Assembly (NCBI RefSeq): GCF_013283835.1
Contig: NZ_CP054052.1
Location: forward strand, 2,480,001 to 2,544,000
From: Poseidonibacter lekithochrous
GTDB taxonomy: Bacteria; Campylobacterota; Campylobacteria; Campylobacterales; Arcobacteraceae
Direction: 5' to 3'
DNA: 64,000 nt
Shown: one piece after another, positions 18,028 to 26,529 of the stretch
Layout of the letters: every line of letters starts with the position of its first letter
How positions within the stretch are numbered: position 1 is the first letter of the stretch
Notes under the pieces: generated by a model
What the model was told of the DNA's origin: nothing
The model's database searches: none
The model's input: the letters and a program-made list of their open reading frames with translations, nothing else
Program-made: the position numbers and the translations under genes

Positions 18028-18471
18028 ATGAGTTTAAAACAACAACTTAAAGATGATGTAAAAGTTGCAATGAGAGAAAAAAACGTAGTAAAAAGAGACT
18101 CAATTAGAGCTATTAATACTATGATTAAACAAATCGAAGTTGATGAAAGAATTGAATTAACAGACGAAGATATTATTAAACTTATTCAAAAAGGTATTAA
18201 ACAAAGAGAAGAAGCAGTTACTCAATATAAAGCCGCTTCTAGAGATGATTTAGTAGCAAAAGAACAAGAACAAATTGATGTATTTAGTATTTATTTACCT
18301 GCTCAGTTAAGTGATGAAGAACTTGAAGCTGGGATGAAAGAAATTGTTGAAGCAGTAGGCGCTACATCAATGAAAGACATGGGTAAAGTAATGGGTCAAG
18401 CTACAAAGAAATTTGCAGGTGTTGCAGATGGAAAAAGAATCAACGAAGTTACAAAAAAATTATTATCATAA
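18028..18471 (+). CDS. yqeY: GatB/YqeY-domain protein
   Basis: A small all-helical cytoplasmic protein of 147 residues, the normal length for stand-alone YqeY. Key blocks are MREKNVVKRDSIRAIN, the IKQREEAVTQYKAASRDDL helix pair and the C-terminal MGKVMGQATKKFAGVADGKRINEVTKKLL, which corresponds to the tRNA-binding tail of GatB. Its cellular role is not settled. The same domain recurs fused to GlnRS at 56054-58312. It is followed after 30 bases by the GGDEF gene on the same strand. Confidence 0.92.
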   Translation: MSLKQQLKDDVKVAMREKNVVKRDSIRAINTMIKQIEVDERIELTDEDIIKLIQKGIKQREEAVTQYKAASRDDLVAKEQEQIDVFSIYLPAQLSDEELEAGMKEIVEAVGATSMKDMGKVMGQATKKFAGVADGKRINEVTKKLLS

Positions 18472-18501
18472 ATTAAATAATTTCAAATAAGTAGGTAAAA
18501 A

Positions 18502-19626
18502 ATGGAAGTAAAAGATATTATAGAAAACTTATCACCAAGAGAGAGAAGTGAAGTTAATAGTAATAATATAGATTCAATACAAAAATTAATTCCTCTATTA
18601 CTAAAAAGAGTTACTCCTGAAAATGTAGAACCTCTAGCTTCACTACTTAGGAAATCAGTTTTACCATCAATATGTTTAGATGTTGATGATAAGATAGAAC
18701 ATTTATTTATAAAGATTGAGGCAAATCCTCAACTGCTTTTTAAAGAAGAAGTTCAAGGGAAAATTGAAGACTTTATTCTAAAAAGATTTGAAGCAGATAA
18801 AAAGTTAGTTATTGAACAAACTTCTGATATTTCAAAATTTGTAACATTAATGGGACAATACCTAAATGATGCAATTTCAAGTAGTGGAAATGGTTCTAAA
18901 AATGTTTTAAGTATTAAAGAGAAGATTCAATCAATTGATCTTAATGCTAATGGCTTAAAAGAATTAGAACAACTACAAACAGAATTAGTTTCAGCAGCTG
19001 GTTCTATTGAAGATGAAATGGATACTGTAAGTGATAAACTAAAAAGTGGAAAATCTAAAGTTCAAGAGCTTGAAGAAAAAGTAAAAACACTTGAAGAAGA
19101 ATTAACTAAGTCAAAAAGTGAAAGTATGAAAGATCACCTTACTGGATTACTTACAAGACGAGCTTATGATGAAGAAGTAAAAAGAATTGAAAGTCACTAT
19201 AAAAGAAGTAATACACAATATGCTGTTGTATTCTTTGATTTAGACTACTTCAAAAAAATTAATGATACTTACGGTCATGACTGTGGGGACGTGATTTTAT
19301 CTACTTTTGCAAAGATACTAGATAAGAATACACGCGATGAAGATATTGTAGGACGATATGGTGGAGAAGAATTTGTAGCTATTGTACATTTTAATCTTAC
19401 AAGAGAACTACTACAATATTTAAAAAGAATCAAAACAATTGTAACTTCAAATAGTTTCTTATATAAAGGAAACAAAATCAAAGTTACATTCTCAGCAGGT
19501 GTATCTATTAGACCTAATCATGACTCTTATGAGAATACTATTCAAAAAGCTGATATGTTATTATATGAAGCAAAAGAGAATGGTAGAGACCAAATCAAGC
19601 TTGAAGATGGTCGTACTATAAAATAG
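18502..19626 (+). CDS. GGDEF-domain diguanylate cyclase
   Basis: Predicted to make cyclic di-GMP in the cytoplasm. The C-terminal domain (about 210-370) starts with DHLTGLLTRRAYDEE and has FFDLDYFKKINDTYGHDCGD and the active-site motif GGEEF. RDED lies exactly five residues before GGEEF, so an inhibitory I-site is present. The N-terminal 200 residues are helical with a coiled coil (VQELEEKVKTLEEEL) and no membrane segment or recognised sensor. It probably shares an operon with yqeY. A hairpin with a T-run follows the stop. Confidence 0.9.
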   Translation: MEVKDIIENLSPRERSEVNSNNIDSIQKLIPLLLKRVTPENVEPLASLLRKSVLPSICLDVDDKIEHLFIKIEANPQLLFKEEVQGKIEDFILKRFEADKKLVIEQTSDISKFVTLMGQYLNDAISSSGNGSKNVLSIKEKIQSIDLNANGLKELEQLQTELVSAAGSIEDEMDTVSDKLKSGKSKVQELEEKVKTLEEELTKSKSESMKDHLTGLLTRRAYDEEVKRIESHYKRSNTQYAVVFFDLDYFKKINDTYGHDCGDVILSTFAKILDKNTRDEDIVGRYGGEEFVAIVHFNLTRELLQYLKRIKTIVTSNSFLYKGNKIKVTFSAGVSIRPNHDSYENTIQKADMLLYEAKENGRDQIKLEDGRTIK

Positions 19627-19627
19627 C

Positions 19628-19657
19628 TAAGTAATTAAGTTTACTTACCTATTTTTA
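19628..19657 (+). terminator. Probable terminator of the GGDEF gene
   Basis: TAAGTAA and TTACTTA form a 7-bp stem with a 6-base loop, followed shortly by CCTATTTTTA. The stem is AT-rich, so strength is uncertain. Confidence 0.5.
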
Positions 19658-20019
19658 TGAACAAAACTTTTATTTATTACATAATCTCCATACTAAATCA
19701 TATATTTAAGACATCTTTTTCCTACTAAAAACATTATATTATCCAAGTTTATTTATTATTATATCATTCTAAATTCTAATTTTTTTTCGAAATTCTTTTA
19801 AAAACTGTATTATTTTGATATAAAAAAGCATGATTTTTTATTTTTTTGTAATTGAAGTATAGCAATTTTGATTGTTTTTGCATGGGATATAAAGTAGATG
19901 AGTTAGACATAACATAATATATCTAACTCATATTTCAGGTAATAATAATTTTCTGTATGGAATTTTTTTGAAAGAAAAATCCCCCTACTATCTATAAATA
20001 AGAACTATCTATAAAAAGA
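19658..20019. other. Gene-poor AT-rich region with repeats
   Basis: No convincing gene is visible. It holds a TATAGCA element at 19858-19864 that recurs beyond the winged-helix gene, a perfect 10-bp inverted repeat ATGAGTTAGA/TCTAACTCAT at 19898-19931 (14-base loop, no T-run), and a 12-bp direct repeat ACTATCTATAAA at 19987-19998 and 20004-20015, just past the end of the winged-helix gene. Confidence 0.6.
19898..19931. repeat. Perfect 10-bp inverted repeat
   Basis: ATGAGTTAGA pairs with TCTAACTCAT across 14 bases. It could be an operator or an RNA hairpin. It is not a standard terminator, because no T-run follows on either strand close by. Confidence 0.5.
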
Positions 20020-20430
20020 TTAGTTCATTGAGTAACCAATATTAGAATGGTTCTTAATTAGGTCATAATATGTTTTATCTCTTAAAGTTTTCACTTTATT
20101 TCTTAGAGTAAATCTAGTCATATTTTTACCTTTCCAAGCAACACTATGAATTGTTTCAATAGGAACAATCTCACCTTTATTCTCTAATAATAAAGAGAAT
20201 AGAGCTTCTTCAATTCTTGTTAACTTAACCTGCTCATCGTAGCTGTTGAATAGTTTTGAAGTTGCTTTGTTGTAATAGAAACCATTGTCTAATTGAACAA
20301 TACTATTAATGTCTTTTTCAATTAGTTTACCGATGTACTCATCAAGTGTAATATTCAGTTTATTGATTTTTTCATTTAACTTAATATTGTCACTATCGTT
20401 TATAGAAATATTTAATTTTAAATCTTCCAT
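20020..20430 (-). CDS. Orphan winged-helix DNA-binding protein (OmpR/PhoB C-terminal type, no receiver)
   Basis: A 136-residue regulator. The C-terminal part (about 50-135) has the OmpR-family effector layout: an N-terminal strand block (DNGFYYNKATSKLF), VKLTRIEEALFSLLLENKGEIVPIETI, a recognition-helix region with FTLRNKVKTLRDKT, and the wing SNIGYSM. The first 45 residues replace a receiver domain and have no phospho-acceptor site, so phosphorelay control is unlikely. AAAGGAC precedes the ATG. It stands alone between two long non-coding stretches that carry shared TATAGCA repeats, which suggests autoregulation. Confidence 0.82.
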   Translation of the reverse strand: MEDLKLNISINDSDNIKLNEKINKLNITLDEYIGKLIEKDINSIVQLDNGFYYNKATSKLFNSYDEQVKLTRIEEALFSLLLENKGEIVPIETIHSVAWKGKNMTRFTLRNKVKTLRDKTYYDLIKNHSNIGYSMN

Positions 20431-20581
20431 GATCCTGTCCTTTTTGTTTTTATTTATTTATTTATTTGTAATAATAACATTTTCATGTGTACTTCTTGTG
20501 TAAGTAAATTATATATAAATAAAAAAATAAATATATGATATTTTTTTAATTATAGCAAAAAACACTATATTTTTATTAAAG

Positions 20582-20599
20582 TATAGCATTTTTGCTATA
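20582..20599. promoter_or_regulatory. Palindromic TATAGCA operator candidate
   Basis: TATAGCA, four T residues, TGCTATA: a perfect 7-bp inverted repeat. A half-site copy lies 31 bp upstream at 20551 and another beyond the winged-helix gene at 19858. Confidence 0.5.
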
Positions 20600-20653
20600 A
20601 AAGTCCAAGAGTTTTTACTAAAAGTAATTTAATAATGTAAATAATATGTATTA

Positions 20654-20710
20654 TTTTCGCATTTTTACGAAAAAATAAATTTCTAAAGTTTTTTCACATT
20701 TTTACGAAAA
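20654..20710. repeat. Repeated CATTTTTACGAAAA element
   Basis: Two exact 14-base copies (20660-20673 and 20697-20710), 37 bp apart. The first is part of a TTTTCG/CGAAAA inverted repeat with an 8-base spacer. Confidence 0.6.
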
Positions 20711-20841
20711 TTCCCATTTTATTCATTTTTTTTCATTTTTTAGTAATTATTTTTTTATTTATTCATAAAACAAGAAGAAAAAAACAAAGAATTAAACACT
20801 AAAAGTATAAAATTCTAGAAACTCGCCACAAAAGGATTTTT

Positions 20842-21969
20842 ATGAATGATGATTTTTATTCTAAATTAAAAGCAATCAATAGTATTAAAGAAATTGCAAA
20901 AAACAATATATATTCAAAACTACCAAAGGATTGGTATATTCTAGCTACGGATATAAAAGATTCTACGATTGCAATTAAGGAAGGTAAATATAAAGAAGTT
21001 AATATGGTTGGAGCATTAACAATCATCTCAATTTTAAATATAAATAAAAACATCGACTTGCCTTATGTATTTGGCGGAGATGGAGCATTTGTAATAATTC
21101 CACAAAGTATTTACCATGAAGCTAAACAATCCCTATTAGCTATTCAAAAGATTTCTAAAGATGCTTATAGTTTAGACTTAAGGATTGCATCCATATGTAT
21201 TGATGAAGTGTGTAAAAACAATAAAGAAGTATTAATATCTAAATTAAAAGTTTCAAAGGATTATTACCAAGCTATTATCAATGGTGGAGGATTAGAACTT
21301 TGTGATGACTTATTAAAAAACTCAAACAATTTCTTGATCAATGATAAAATAGATGAAAACTTTCAAGTTGATATAAGTGGACTAGAATGTAGATGGGAAG
21401 CAATTCCCTCTCCAAAAGATGATACTTTATCAATACTAATAAAAAGCAAAAATGAATCTTATTATGAAAATATACTATCTAATATAGAATCAATAATTGG
21501 TGATAATAAAAAAAGACACCCTATTTTGGAAAATGCTTTAAAATTAAGTTTTAAAGATAAAGACTTGAATTATGAATCATCTATTTATTCTCAAAATTTT
21601 TTTATGAAAAGACTAATAAATCTAAAACTAAAAATGATAAATGTAATTGGTTATATACTAATGAAACTCAATTTAAAAGATTGGTCTACATATAAACAAA
21701 GAGTTTTATCCACTACAGATACAGAAAAGTTTGATGATATTCTAAGAATGGTAGTATCAACAAGCAAAGAAGAAACACAAATTCTAGAAGAGTATTTAGA
21801 AAAAGAGTTTCAAAAAAATACATTAATATATGGTATTCACAAATCAGACTCAGCACTAATGACATGTTTAATATTTGAAAGACATGGAAGACATATACAT
21901 TTTGTTGATGGATCAAATGGTGGATATGCCCTTGCAGCAAAAGATTTTAAGAATAGAGTTGCAATATAA
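20842..21969 (+). CDS. DUF3095 protein with nucleotide-cyclase-like N-terminal domain
   Basis: A 375-residue soluble protein. The N-terminal half matches the DUF3095 family, which resembles class III nucleotidyl cyclases. TDIKDST (Asp37) sits where cyclases have their first metal Asp, and VFGGDGAF (Asp80) where the second lies. The middle (about 105-250) follows the rest of this fold (LRIASICIDEV). The C-terminal part holds a Phe/His-rich segment (CLIFERHGRHIHFVDG) of unknown role. AAAAGGA precedes the ATG. It is followed by an HD-GYP gene. The family has no established function that I can name; cyclase activity is inference from the two Asp motifs. Confidence 0.78.
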   Translation: MNDDFYSKLKAINSIKEIAKNNIYSKLPKDWYILATDIKDSTIAIKEGKYKEVNMVGALTIISILNINKNIDLPYVFGGDGAFVIIPQSIYHEAKQSLLAIQKISKDAYSLDLRIASICIDEVCKNNKEVLISKLKVSKDYYQAIINGGGLELCDDLLKNSNNFLINDKIDENFQVDISGLECRWEAIPSPKDDTLSILIKSKNESYYENILSNIESIIGDNKKRHPILENALKLSFKDKDLNYESSIYSQNFFMKRLINLKLKMINVIGYILMKLNLKDWSTYKQRVLSTTDTEKFDDILRMVVSTSKEETQILEEYLEKEFQKNTLIYGIHKSDSALMTCLIFERHGRHIHFVDGSNGGYALAAKDFKNRVAI

Positions 21970-22004
21970 GTATAAATTGTAACTATTATAATAACTTATT
22001 TGCT

Positions 22005-22045
22005 ACTTTTATATTATTAGTTTAAAACTTTTATATTATTTAGTT
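22005..22045. repeat. Short tandem direct repeat before the HD-GYP gene
   Basis: ACTTTTATATTATTAGTT at 22005-22022 recurs with one inserted T at 22027-22045. It lies just upstream of the -10 box at 22053. Confidence 0.5.
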
Positions 22046-22052
22046 ATTTTGG

Positions 22053-22058
22053 TATAAT
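22053..22058 (+). promoter_or_regulatory. -10 box for the HD-GYP gene
   Basis: GGTATAATAT, 29 bases before the ATG at 22087, which has AAAGG in front. Confidence 0.5.
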
Positions 22059-22086
22059 ATTTTTAACTTTTTATAAAAGGCTTAGC

Positions 22087-24471
22087 ATGGGAAAAGTTGA
22101 TATTTGTATGAAAATTAGACCAACTGTATTAACATTATTTATATTACTAACTGGAATTATTATTACTATTAGTTTATCTCTTCAATACTATTTTTTAAAA
22201 GAACTGGCATTTAATGCAACTGATGAGAATATGACACATATCTCAGAGAAGATTGAACAGAAAATAAAAAACCTTGATGAAAAAAACAATAATATAATTT
22301 CAAATCTTGAATTATATAAATCAATACATGGTATTCCCAAAAAAGATGAAAGGCACCCTCTTTTACCTCTTATAGCTAATACTTTAAATAATAACAAATT
22401 TATCTATGCTATATATGTGGGAACAGTAAAAGGCAGTTTCTATGAAGTAATTAATCTAGATATCGATAAAAAATTAAGAGATAAATACAATGCTTCTAAA
22501 GAGATGAAATGGCTTGTAATCAAGATTTATACTGAAAATGAAAAAAGAGTTCAATATGAAGAGTTCTTAGATTCAAGTCTAAAACAAATAAGAAGTAATA
22601 AATCCCTAGCCACATATGACCCAAGTATAAGACCATGGTTTAAAGAAGCCAGAAAAACTCACAAAATAATCAAAACTGATCCATATATGTATACAAATTT
22701 AGAAGCAAAAGGTACCACTTATGCAAAGGAAGTTCCTAATAGTAATTGTGTATTAGGAGTTGATGTATCTTTAACAAGTATGTCTAACTTCTTAAAAACT
22801 CAACTTGTTTTTGATGATAGTGAAATTTATCTTTTCAGAGATGAAAATAAAGTAACAGCAAGTGCAAATCAAGGTAAAAATTATAAAAATTTAGACTTTG
22901 AGGAATTAAGAAAGAATCTAAAAACAAGTAATAAAAATTCTAGTTCTAAAATCATAGAAATAAATGAAAAGAAATACTTCACATACTTTTCTACACTTGA
23001 TTCAAGTTATGATAAAAAAGAGTATCTAACAGTATTATTACCTCTAAAAAGAATAATGGAACCATATAACAAAGATATTCTGATTTCATCATTTACAACT
23101 CTTTTAATATTACTACTTTCTACTCCATTAGTTTGGTTAGCTACAAAACTACTAGCTGTTCCAATTCAAAACTTAGCTAATGAAAATAGAAAAATTATAA
23201 ACAGAAAATTTAAAGATGTAGTTTTTGTAAAAACAAATATCAAAGAGTTAGATGACCTATCTAGATCATTAGTAAAACTTTCTATTTCTATGCAAAAGTA
23301 TGAAAAAGACCAAAAAGAACTAATGGACTCATTTATAAAAATTATTGCAAGTGCTATTGATGCTAAATCAAAATATACAGGTGGACATTGTGAAAGAGTA
23401 CCAGAACTTAGTATGATGATTGCACAAGCCGCAAGTGATGATAAAGAAGTTTTCAAAGACTTTATTATAAAAAATGAAGATGAAAAAAGAGAATTAAACA
23501 TTGCAGCTTGGTTACATGATTGCGGAAAGGTAACAACACCTGAATACGTAGTAGATAAAGCTACAAAACTAGAGACAATATACAATAGAATACATGAGAT
23601 TAGAACTAGATTTGAAGTAATACATAGAGATATGACTATTCAAACACTTACTAATATCACTAATGGAGCAGATGAAAAAGAAGAAAAACAAAAGCTTCAA
23701 GATTCACATAAAAAACTACATGAAGAATACAACTGTATTGCAAGTGCAAATATTGGTGGAGAATTCATGGACAAAGAAGATATTGAAAAAATCAAAGAGA
23801 TATCAAAAAGAACATGGACAAGGAATTTTGATAATAGTATTGGTTTATCAAGAGATGAAAGAGAAAGACTACAAACAAATAAAAATAATACAACTCCACA
23901 AGTAGAAAAAATACTTGATGATAAGATTGAACATATAGTTGAAAGAGAACTACATATGGAAAAAGAGTATGAGAAATATGGAATGAATCTTGACACTCCT
24001 GAACATATGTATAACTTTGGAGAAGTGTATAATCTTTCAATAAAAAGAGGAACACTAACAAACGAAGAGCGATATAAAATTAACGAACATATTATGATGT
24101 CAATAGTAATGTTAGAGCAATTACCATTTTTAGAAAATCTAAAAAGAGTACCAGAATATGCAGTAGCCCATCACGAAACATTAATAGGTACAGGATACCC
24201 TAGAAAACTAACTAAAGACCAAATGAGTGTACCAGCTAGGATATTAGCAGTTGCGGATGTATTTGAGGCTTTAACATCATCAGATCGACCATATAAAGAA
24301 GCTAAGACATTATCCGAGTCTATAAAAATCTTAAGTTTTATGGTTAAAGACCAACATCTAGATAAAGACATTTTTGAAATGTTCTTAAAAACAGGTATTT
24401 ACAAAGATTATGCAGATAAATTCTTATTAAAAGAACAAATAGATGAAGTAGATATATCTAAATATATCTAA
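22087..24471 (+). CDS. Membrane HD-GYP phosphodiesterase with Cache sensor and long insertion
   Basis: A 794-residue inner-membrane signalling protein likely to hydrolyse cyclic di-GMP. The order is: first transmembrane segment (about 11-33), a periplasmic Cache-like domain (about 35-325, with SIRPWFKEARK and GVDVSLTSMSNFL), second transmembrane segment (about 337-360), HAMP, then an HD domain with WLHDCGK (His477, Asp478). About 200 residues separate the HD dyad from the second signature HHETLIGTGYP (695-705); the consensus Asp of HHExxDGxGYP is Ile here. The insertion is helical and charged. An opposite role to the GGDEF protein at 18502 is plausible. The periplasmic ligand is unknown. Confidence 0.87.
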   Translation: MGKVDICMKIRPTVLTLFILLTGIIITISLSLQYYFLKELAFNATDENMTHISEKIEQKIKNLDEKNNNIISNLELYKSIHGIPKKDERHPLLPLIANTLNNNKFIYAIYVGTVKGSFYEVINLDIDKKLRDKYNASKEMKWLVIKIYTENEKRVQYEEFLDSSLKQIRSNKSLATYDPSIRPWFKEARKTHKIIKTDPYMYTNLEAKGTTYAKEVPNSNCVLGVDVSLTSMSNFLKTQLVFDDSEIYLFRDENKVTASANQGKNYKNLDFEELRKNLKTSNKNSSSKIIEINEKKYFTYFSTLDSSYDKKEYLTVLLPLKRIMEPYNKDILISSFTTLLILLLSTPLVWLATKLLAVPIQNLANENRKIINRKFKDVVFVKTNIKELDDLSRSLVKLSISMQKYEKDQKELMDSFIKIIASAIDAKSKYTGGHCERVPELSMMIAQAASDDKEVFKDFIIKNEDEKRELNIAAWLHDCGKVTTPEYVVDKATKLETIYNRIHEIRTRFEVIHRDMTIQTLTNITNGADEKEEKQKLQDSHKKLHEEYNCIASANIGGEFMDKEDIEKIKEISKRTWTRNFDNSIGLSRDERERLQTNKNNTTPQVEKILDDKIEHIVERELHMEKEYEKYGMNLDTPEHMYNFGEVYNLSIKRGTLTNEERYKINEHIMMSIVMLEQLPFLENLKRVPEYAVAHHETLIGTGYPRKLTKDQMSVPARILAVADVFEALTSSDRPYKEAKTLSESIKILSFMVKDQHLDKDIFEMFLKTGIYKDYADKFLLKEQIDEVDISKYI

Positions 24472-24530
24472 TCATCTAAAATGTATCACATATACAAAAA
24501 ATTTCGCTATACTTCCGCCAAAGGATTATT

Positions 24531-24866
24531 ATGAAAAAAACTTTCAGATTACAAGTAGCAAACAAACATCCTGACAGACAAGTAGAAGCTATTAAAAACG
24601 AAATTAGAAAATACATCAAAAGAGAAAAGAAAAAACCTCTTTCAGATGGTTTTGATCATTGGAACTTCAATTGTAAGTTTGGTAAAAATGACGAAACACC
24701 AGCAGTAATTAACTTCCCAGATATTACAAAATGTATCGATGAAGCGGCAAGTGAAAACTGTGAAACATTCTATATGGAAATTATTGCACAAGAAGCAGTA
24801 AGACCTCCAAAAGAAGAAAAAACAGTAGAAGTAATTGAAGAGATTACAGATGAGCAAGCAGAATAA
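24531..24866 (+). CDS. Small conserved protein, DUF6172-like
   Basis: A 111-residue cytoplasmic protein starting MKKTFRLQVANKHPDRQVEA, with KYIKREKKKPLSDGFDHWNF and DITKCIDEAASENCETFYMEI further on. This pattern fits DUF6172, a small proteobacterial family without known function; the assignment is from memory of the motif. A strong AAAGGA precedes the ATG. The stop codon is the 3-base loop of a perfect hairpin, and the next gene converges. Confidence 0.7.
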   Translation: MKKTFRLQVANKHPDRQVEAIKNEIRKYIKREKKKPLSDGFDHWNFNCKFGKNDETPAVINFPDITKCIDEAASENCETFYMEIIAQEAVRPPKEEKTVEVIEEITDEQAE

Positions 24867-24875
24867 TTCTGCTTG
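24855..24875. terminator. Hairpin with the stop codon as its loop
   Basis: CAAGCAGAA and TTCTGCTTG form a perfect 9-bp stem around TAA, the stop codon of the gene at 24531. It lies between convergent genes, so it could end transcripts from both sides, although no T-run follows. Confidence 0.55.
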
Positions 24876-24880
24876 TGAAA

Positions 24881-25684
24881 CTATCTAGTATCAGTACTTT
24901 CAAAAATCTTATTGGCTGAAGATTCTACAAAGCCAGTATAAATCTCCCCTTTTTTATCAAAATAACGTAATGCAAATTCATAAAAACAACTAGGAAGCTC
25001 TTTTTCCCAATCATTAAATTTAACAGGATACTTATCAGCAATTGTAGATGATTGTTCCAATAAAAGTTCTTTTGAACCTTTTATCTCACCACCAGATGAA
25101 TTCAAAATAAAACCCGCATCTTTTAGTTTTTTGTTTACTTCTTCTATAGAATTAAATTTTTCTAAATGATTAATACTAACAGTAAAATGATTAGCTCTAT
25201 ATCCCCATGCTGCTAACCACGCTGCATATTCACTCTCTTCTAAAAGTATTTTATAAATCCTATAATCAATATTCCAATGTCTACCTGAATATAAAAAATC
25301 ATCATTTAAAATCATATCTTCATCAACTTGTGATACTAAAAAATGTATTACCTCTTGAATTGCAGGAGAAAACTTCTGCACTTGTAATTCGGAAATAAAA
25401 ACTTTGGGATTATTAGTATCAGGATGTTCATAGTGTTTTGCATGTATTTTTTTATCTTCAAAATTATACTCTTCACACTCTTTATAACCAAGAGATGTAA
25501 AATGTTTCGCTAGTTTTTCTAAAGATACTTTTTCCAAATCAAAAGTACGTAAAGCTATATGGTCATTGATTATGTCATTGTTTTGAGTTGAACCTAAAAG
25601 TTTATGAATTTTTGTAGCAGTAGGCGTAACACGCAGATAGTTTTGCCATAGGTACTCAAAAAGGGTATTGATATTATTATGCAT
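24881..25684 (-). CDS. DUF1338 family iron-dependent dioxygenase/decarboxylase-like protein
   Basis: A 267-residue soluble protein of the DUF1338 family, whose characterised member HglS converts 2-oxoadipate to 2-hydroxyglutarate in lysine breakdown. The three metal-ligand regions expected of the fold are visible: NDHIALRTF (His near 42), RANHFTVSIN and the C-terminal SCFYEFALRYF with its Glu. The length is shorter than HglS (about 460) and like the shorter bacterial branch. It stands alone, convergent with the DUF6172-like gene. Substrate identity is not established by sequence. Confidence 0.82.
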   Translation of the reverse strand: MHNNINTLFEYLWQNYLRVTPTATKIHKLLGSTQNNDIINDHIALRTFDLEKVSLEKLAKHFTSLGYKECEEYNFEDKKIHAKHYEHPDTNNPKVFISELQVQKFSPAIQEVIHFLVSQVDEDMILNDDFLYSGRHWNIDYRIYKILLEESEYAAWLAAWGYRANHFTVSINHLEKFNSIEEVNKKLKDAGFILNSSGGEIKGSKELLLEQSSTIADKYPVKFNDWEKELPSCFYEFALRYFDKKGEIYTGFVESSANKIFESTDTR

Positions 25685-25785
25685 TTTTTATCCTTGATAT
25701 TAAAATATCAAGTTTTTCATTTTGTATATTCTCTTACATATACTAATATTTTATCATAGTATGGTATGTGATTTCAATAGGAGTT

Positions 25786-26352
25786 TTATTTTAGTTTATT
25801 TGTAGCTTGTATTTGAAACTTTTCTAAGATAGTTTTATTTTCAATATTTCTCATATCTAATAAGTCTTTTCTTTTTGTAGATAATTGTAGTTTTTTATTT
25901 ACATTGTCTAGGATAATTGGTACAAAATTTGGTTTATGAGAATAACTAAGAACTATATGAGCTTGATTATTTTTGGCTAGTTTTGTATAAATCAGCCCTA
26001 ATTGTTCTTCTTTTATTCCTAACTTCATAAGAGTAAAAAACTTTGCAATTGCAAAATCTTCACAATCCCCTGCTCCTGATGATAAAAACTCAACAGGTGT
26101 AGCCCAATAATCACTCTTATTCCAATTATTTAAATCTGATTTATATGATAGTTTATTAAAGTAATCATTTACAATTTTTAGTTTTTTTAGTGTTTTTTTG
26201 TTTTCTGCTTTTTTTACCATGGCTTCCCATGATTTAATCTTACTTAGAGTGAATTCATTCACTGAAATATTAGATTTAAAATCTAGATTTATAGATGCAT
26301 TTAAAGTAAGTGTAAAAGATAAAATTATTAGAAGTTTTAAAATTATATTCAT
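25786..26352 (-). CDS. Periplasmic transglutaminase-like cysteine peptidase (BTLCP/LapG family)
   Basis: A 188-residue exported protein: a hydrophobic signal (LKLLIILSFTLTLNAS) and a catalytic core with the triad Cys97 (GAGDCEDFA), His132 (QAHIVLSY) and Asp149 (IILDN). LapG-type members cut large adhesins from the cell surface and are held inactive by a c-di-GMP-binding LapD protein. Neither LapD nor a giant adhesin is encoded in this window. It lies 177 bases from the divergent small periplasmic gene. Adhesin processing is inferred from the family. Confidence 0.85.
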   Translation of the reverse strand: MNIILKLLIILSFTLTLNASINLDFKSNISVNEFTLSKIKSWEAMVKKAENKKTLKKLKIVNDYFNKLSYKSDLNNWNKSDYWATPVEFLSSGAGDCEDFAIAKFFTLMKLGIKEEQLGLIYTKLAKNNQAHIVLSYSHKPNFVPIILDNVNKKLQLSTKRKDLLDMRNIENKTILEKFQIQATNKLK

Positions 26353-26529
26353 TAGTTTTTTATAGCCTATTTTTTAATTTCGACATTCTACTAAAAAATG
26401 TTTTAAAGTATGTATATTTTAAACCCAATATTTAATTAGTATCTTAAATTAATAAAATTTCATTTTAGATTCACTTGTGATTCATTTGTAAAAACTAAAC
26501 TTACTTTATAAAAACACAAAGGACAAAAA

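Larger units (their letters stand above)
20431..20841. other. Long divergent regulatory region with palindromes and direct repeats
   Basis: No gene is seen in about 410 bases between the winged-helix gene and the DUF3095 gene. It carries TATAGCA at 20551-20557, a TATAGCA/TGCTATA palindrome at 20582-20599, and a TTTTCG/CGAAAA palindrome at 20654-20673. The latter's CATTTTTACGAAAA half is repeated at 20697-20710. A -10-like TATAAA lies at 20806-20811 before the DUF3095 gene. Confidence 0.65.

Noticed and set aside
19858-20015. Possible riboswitch or terminator in the gap after the GGDEF gene
   Set aside because: The hairpin at 19898 has a long loop, no T-run, and no known riboswitch core; kept only as a repeat.
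23166-24061. Long minus-strand frames inside the HD-GYP gene
   Set aside because: They mirror the HD-GYP coding region, which has intact motifs, and are Ser/Phe-rich shadows.
26470-26486. TTCACT and TTCATT 11 bp apart before the small periplasmic gene, a possible fifth Set B site
   Set aside because: The second half-site lacks the conserved C and no TANNAT box follows at 10 bases.
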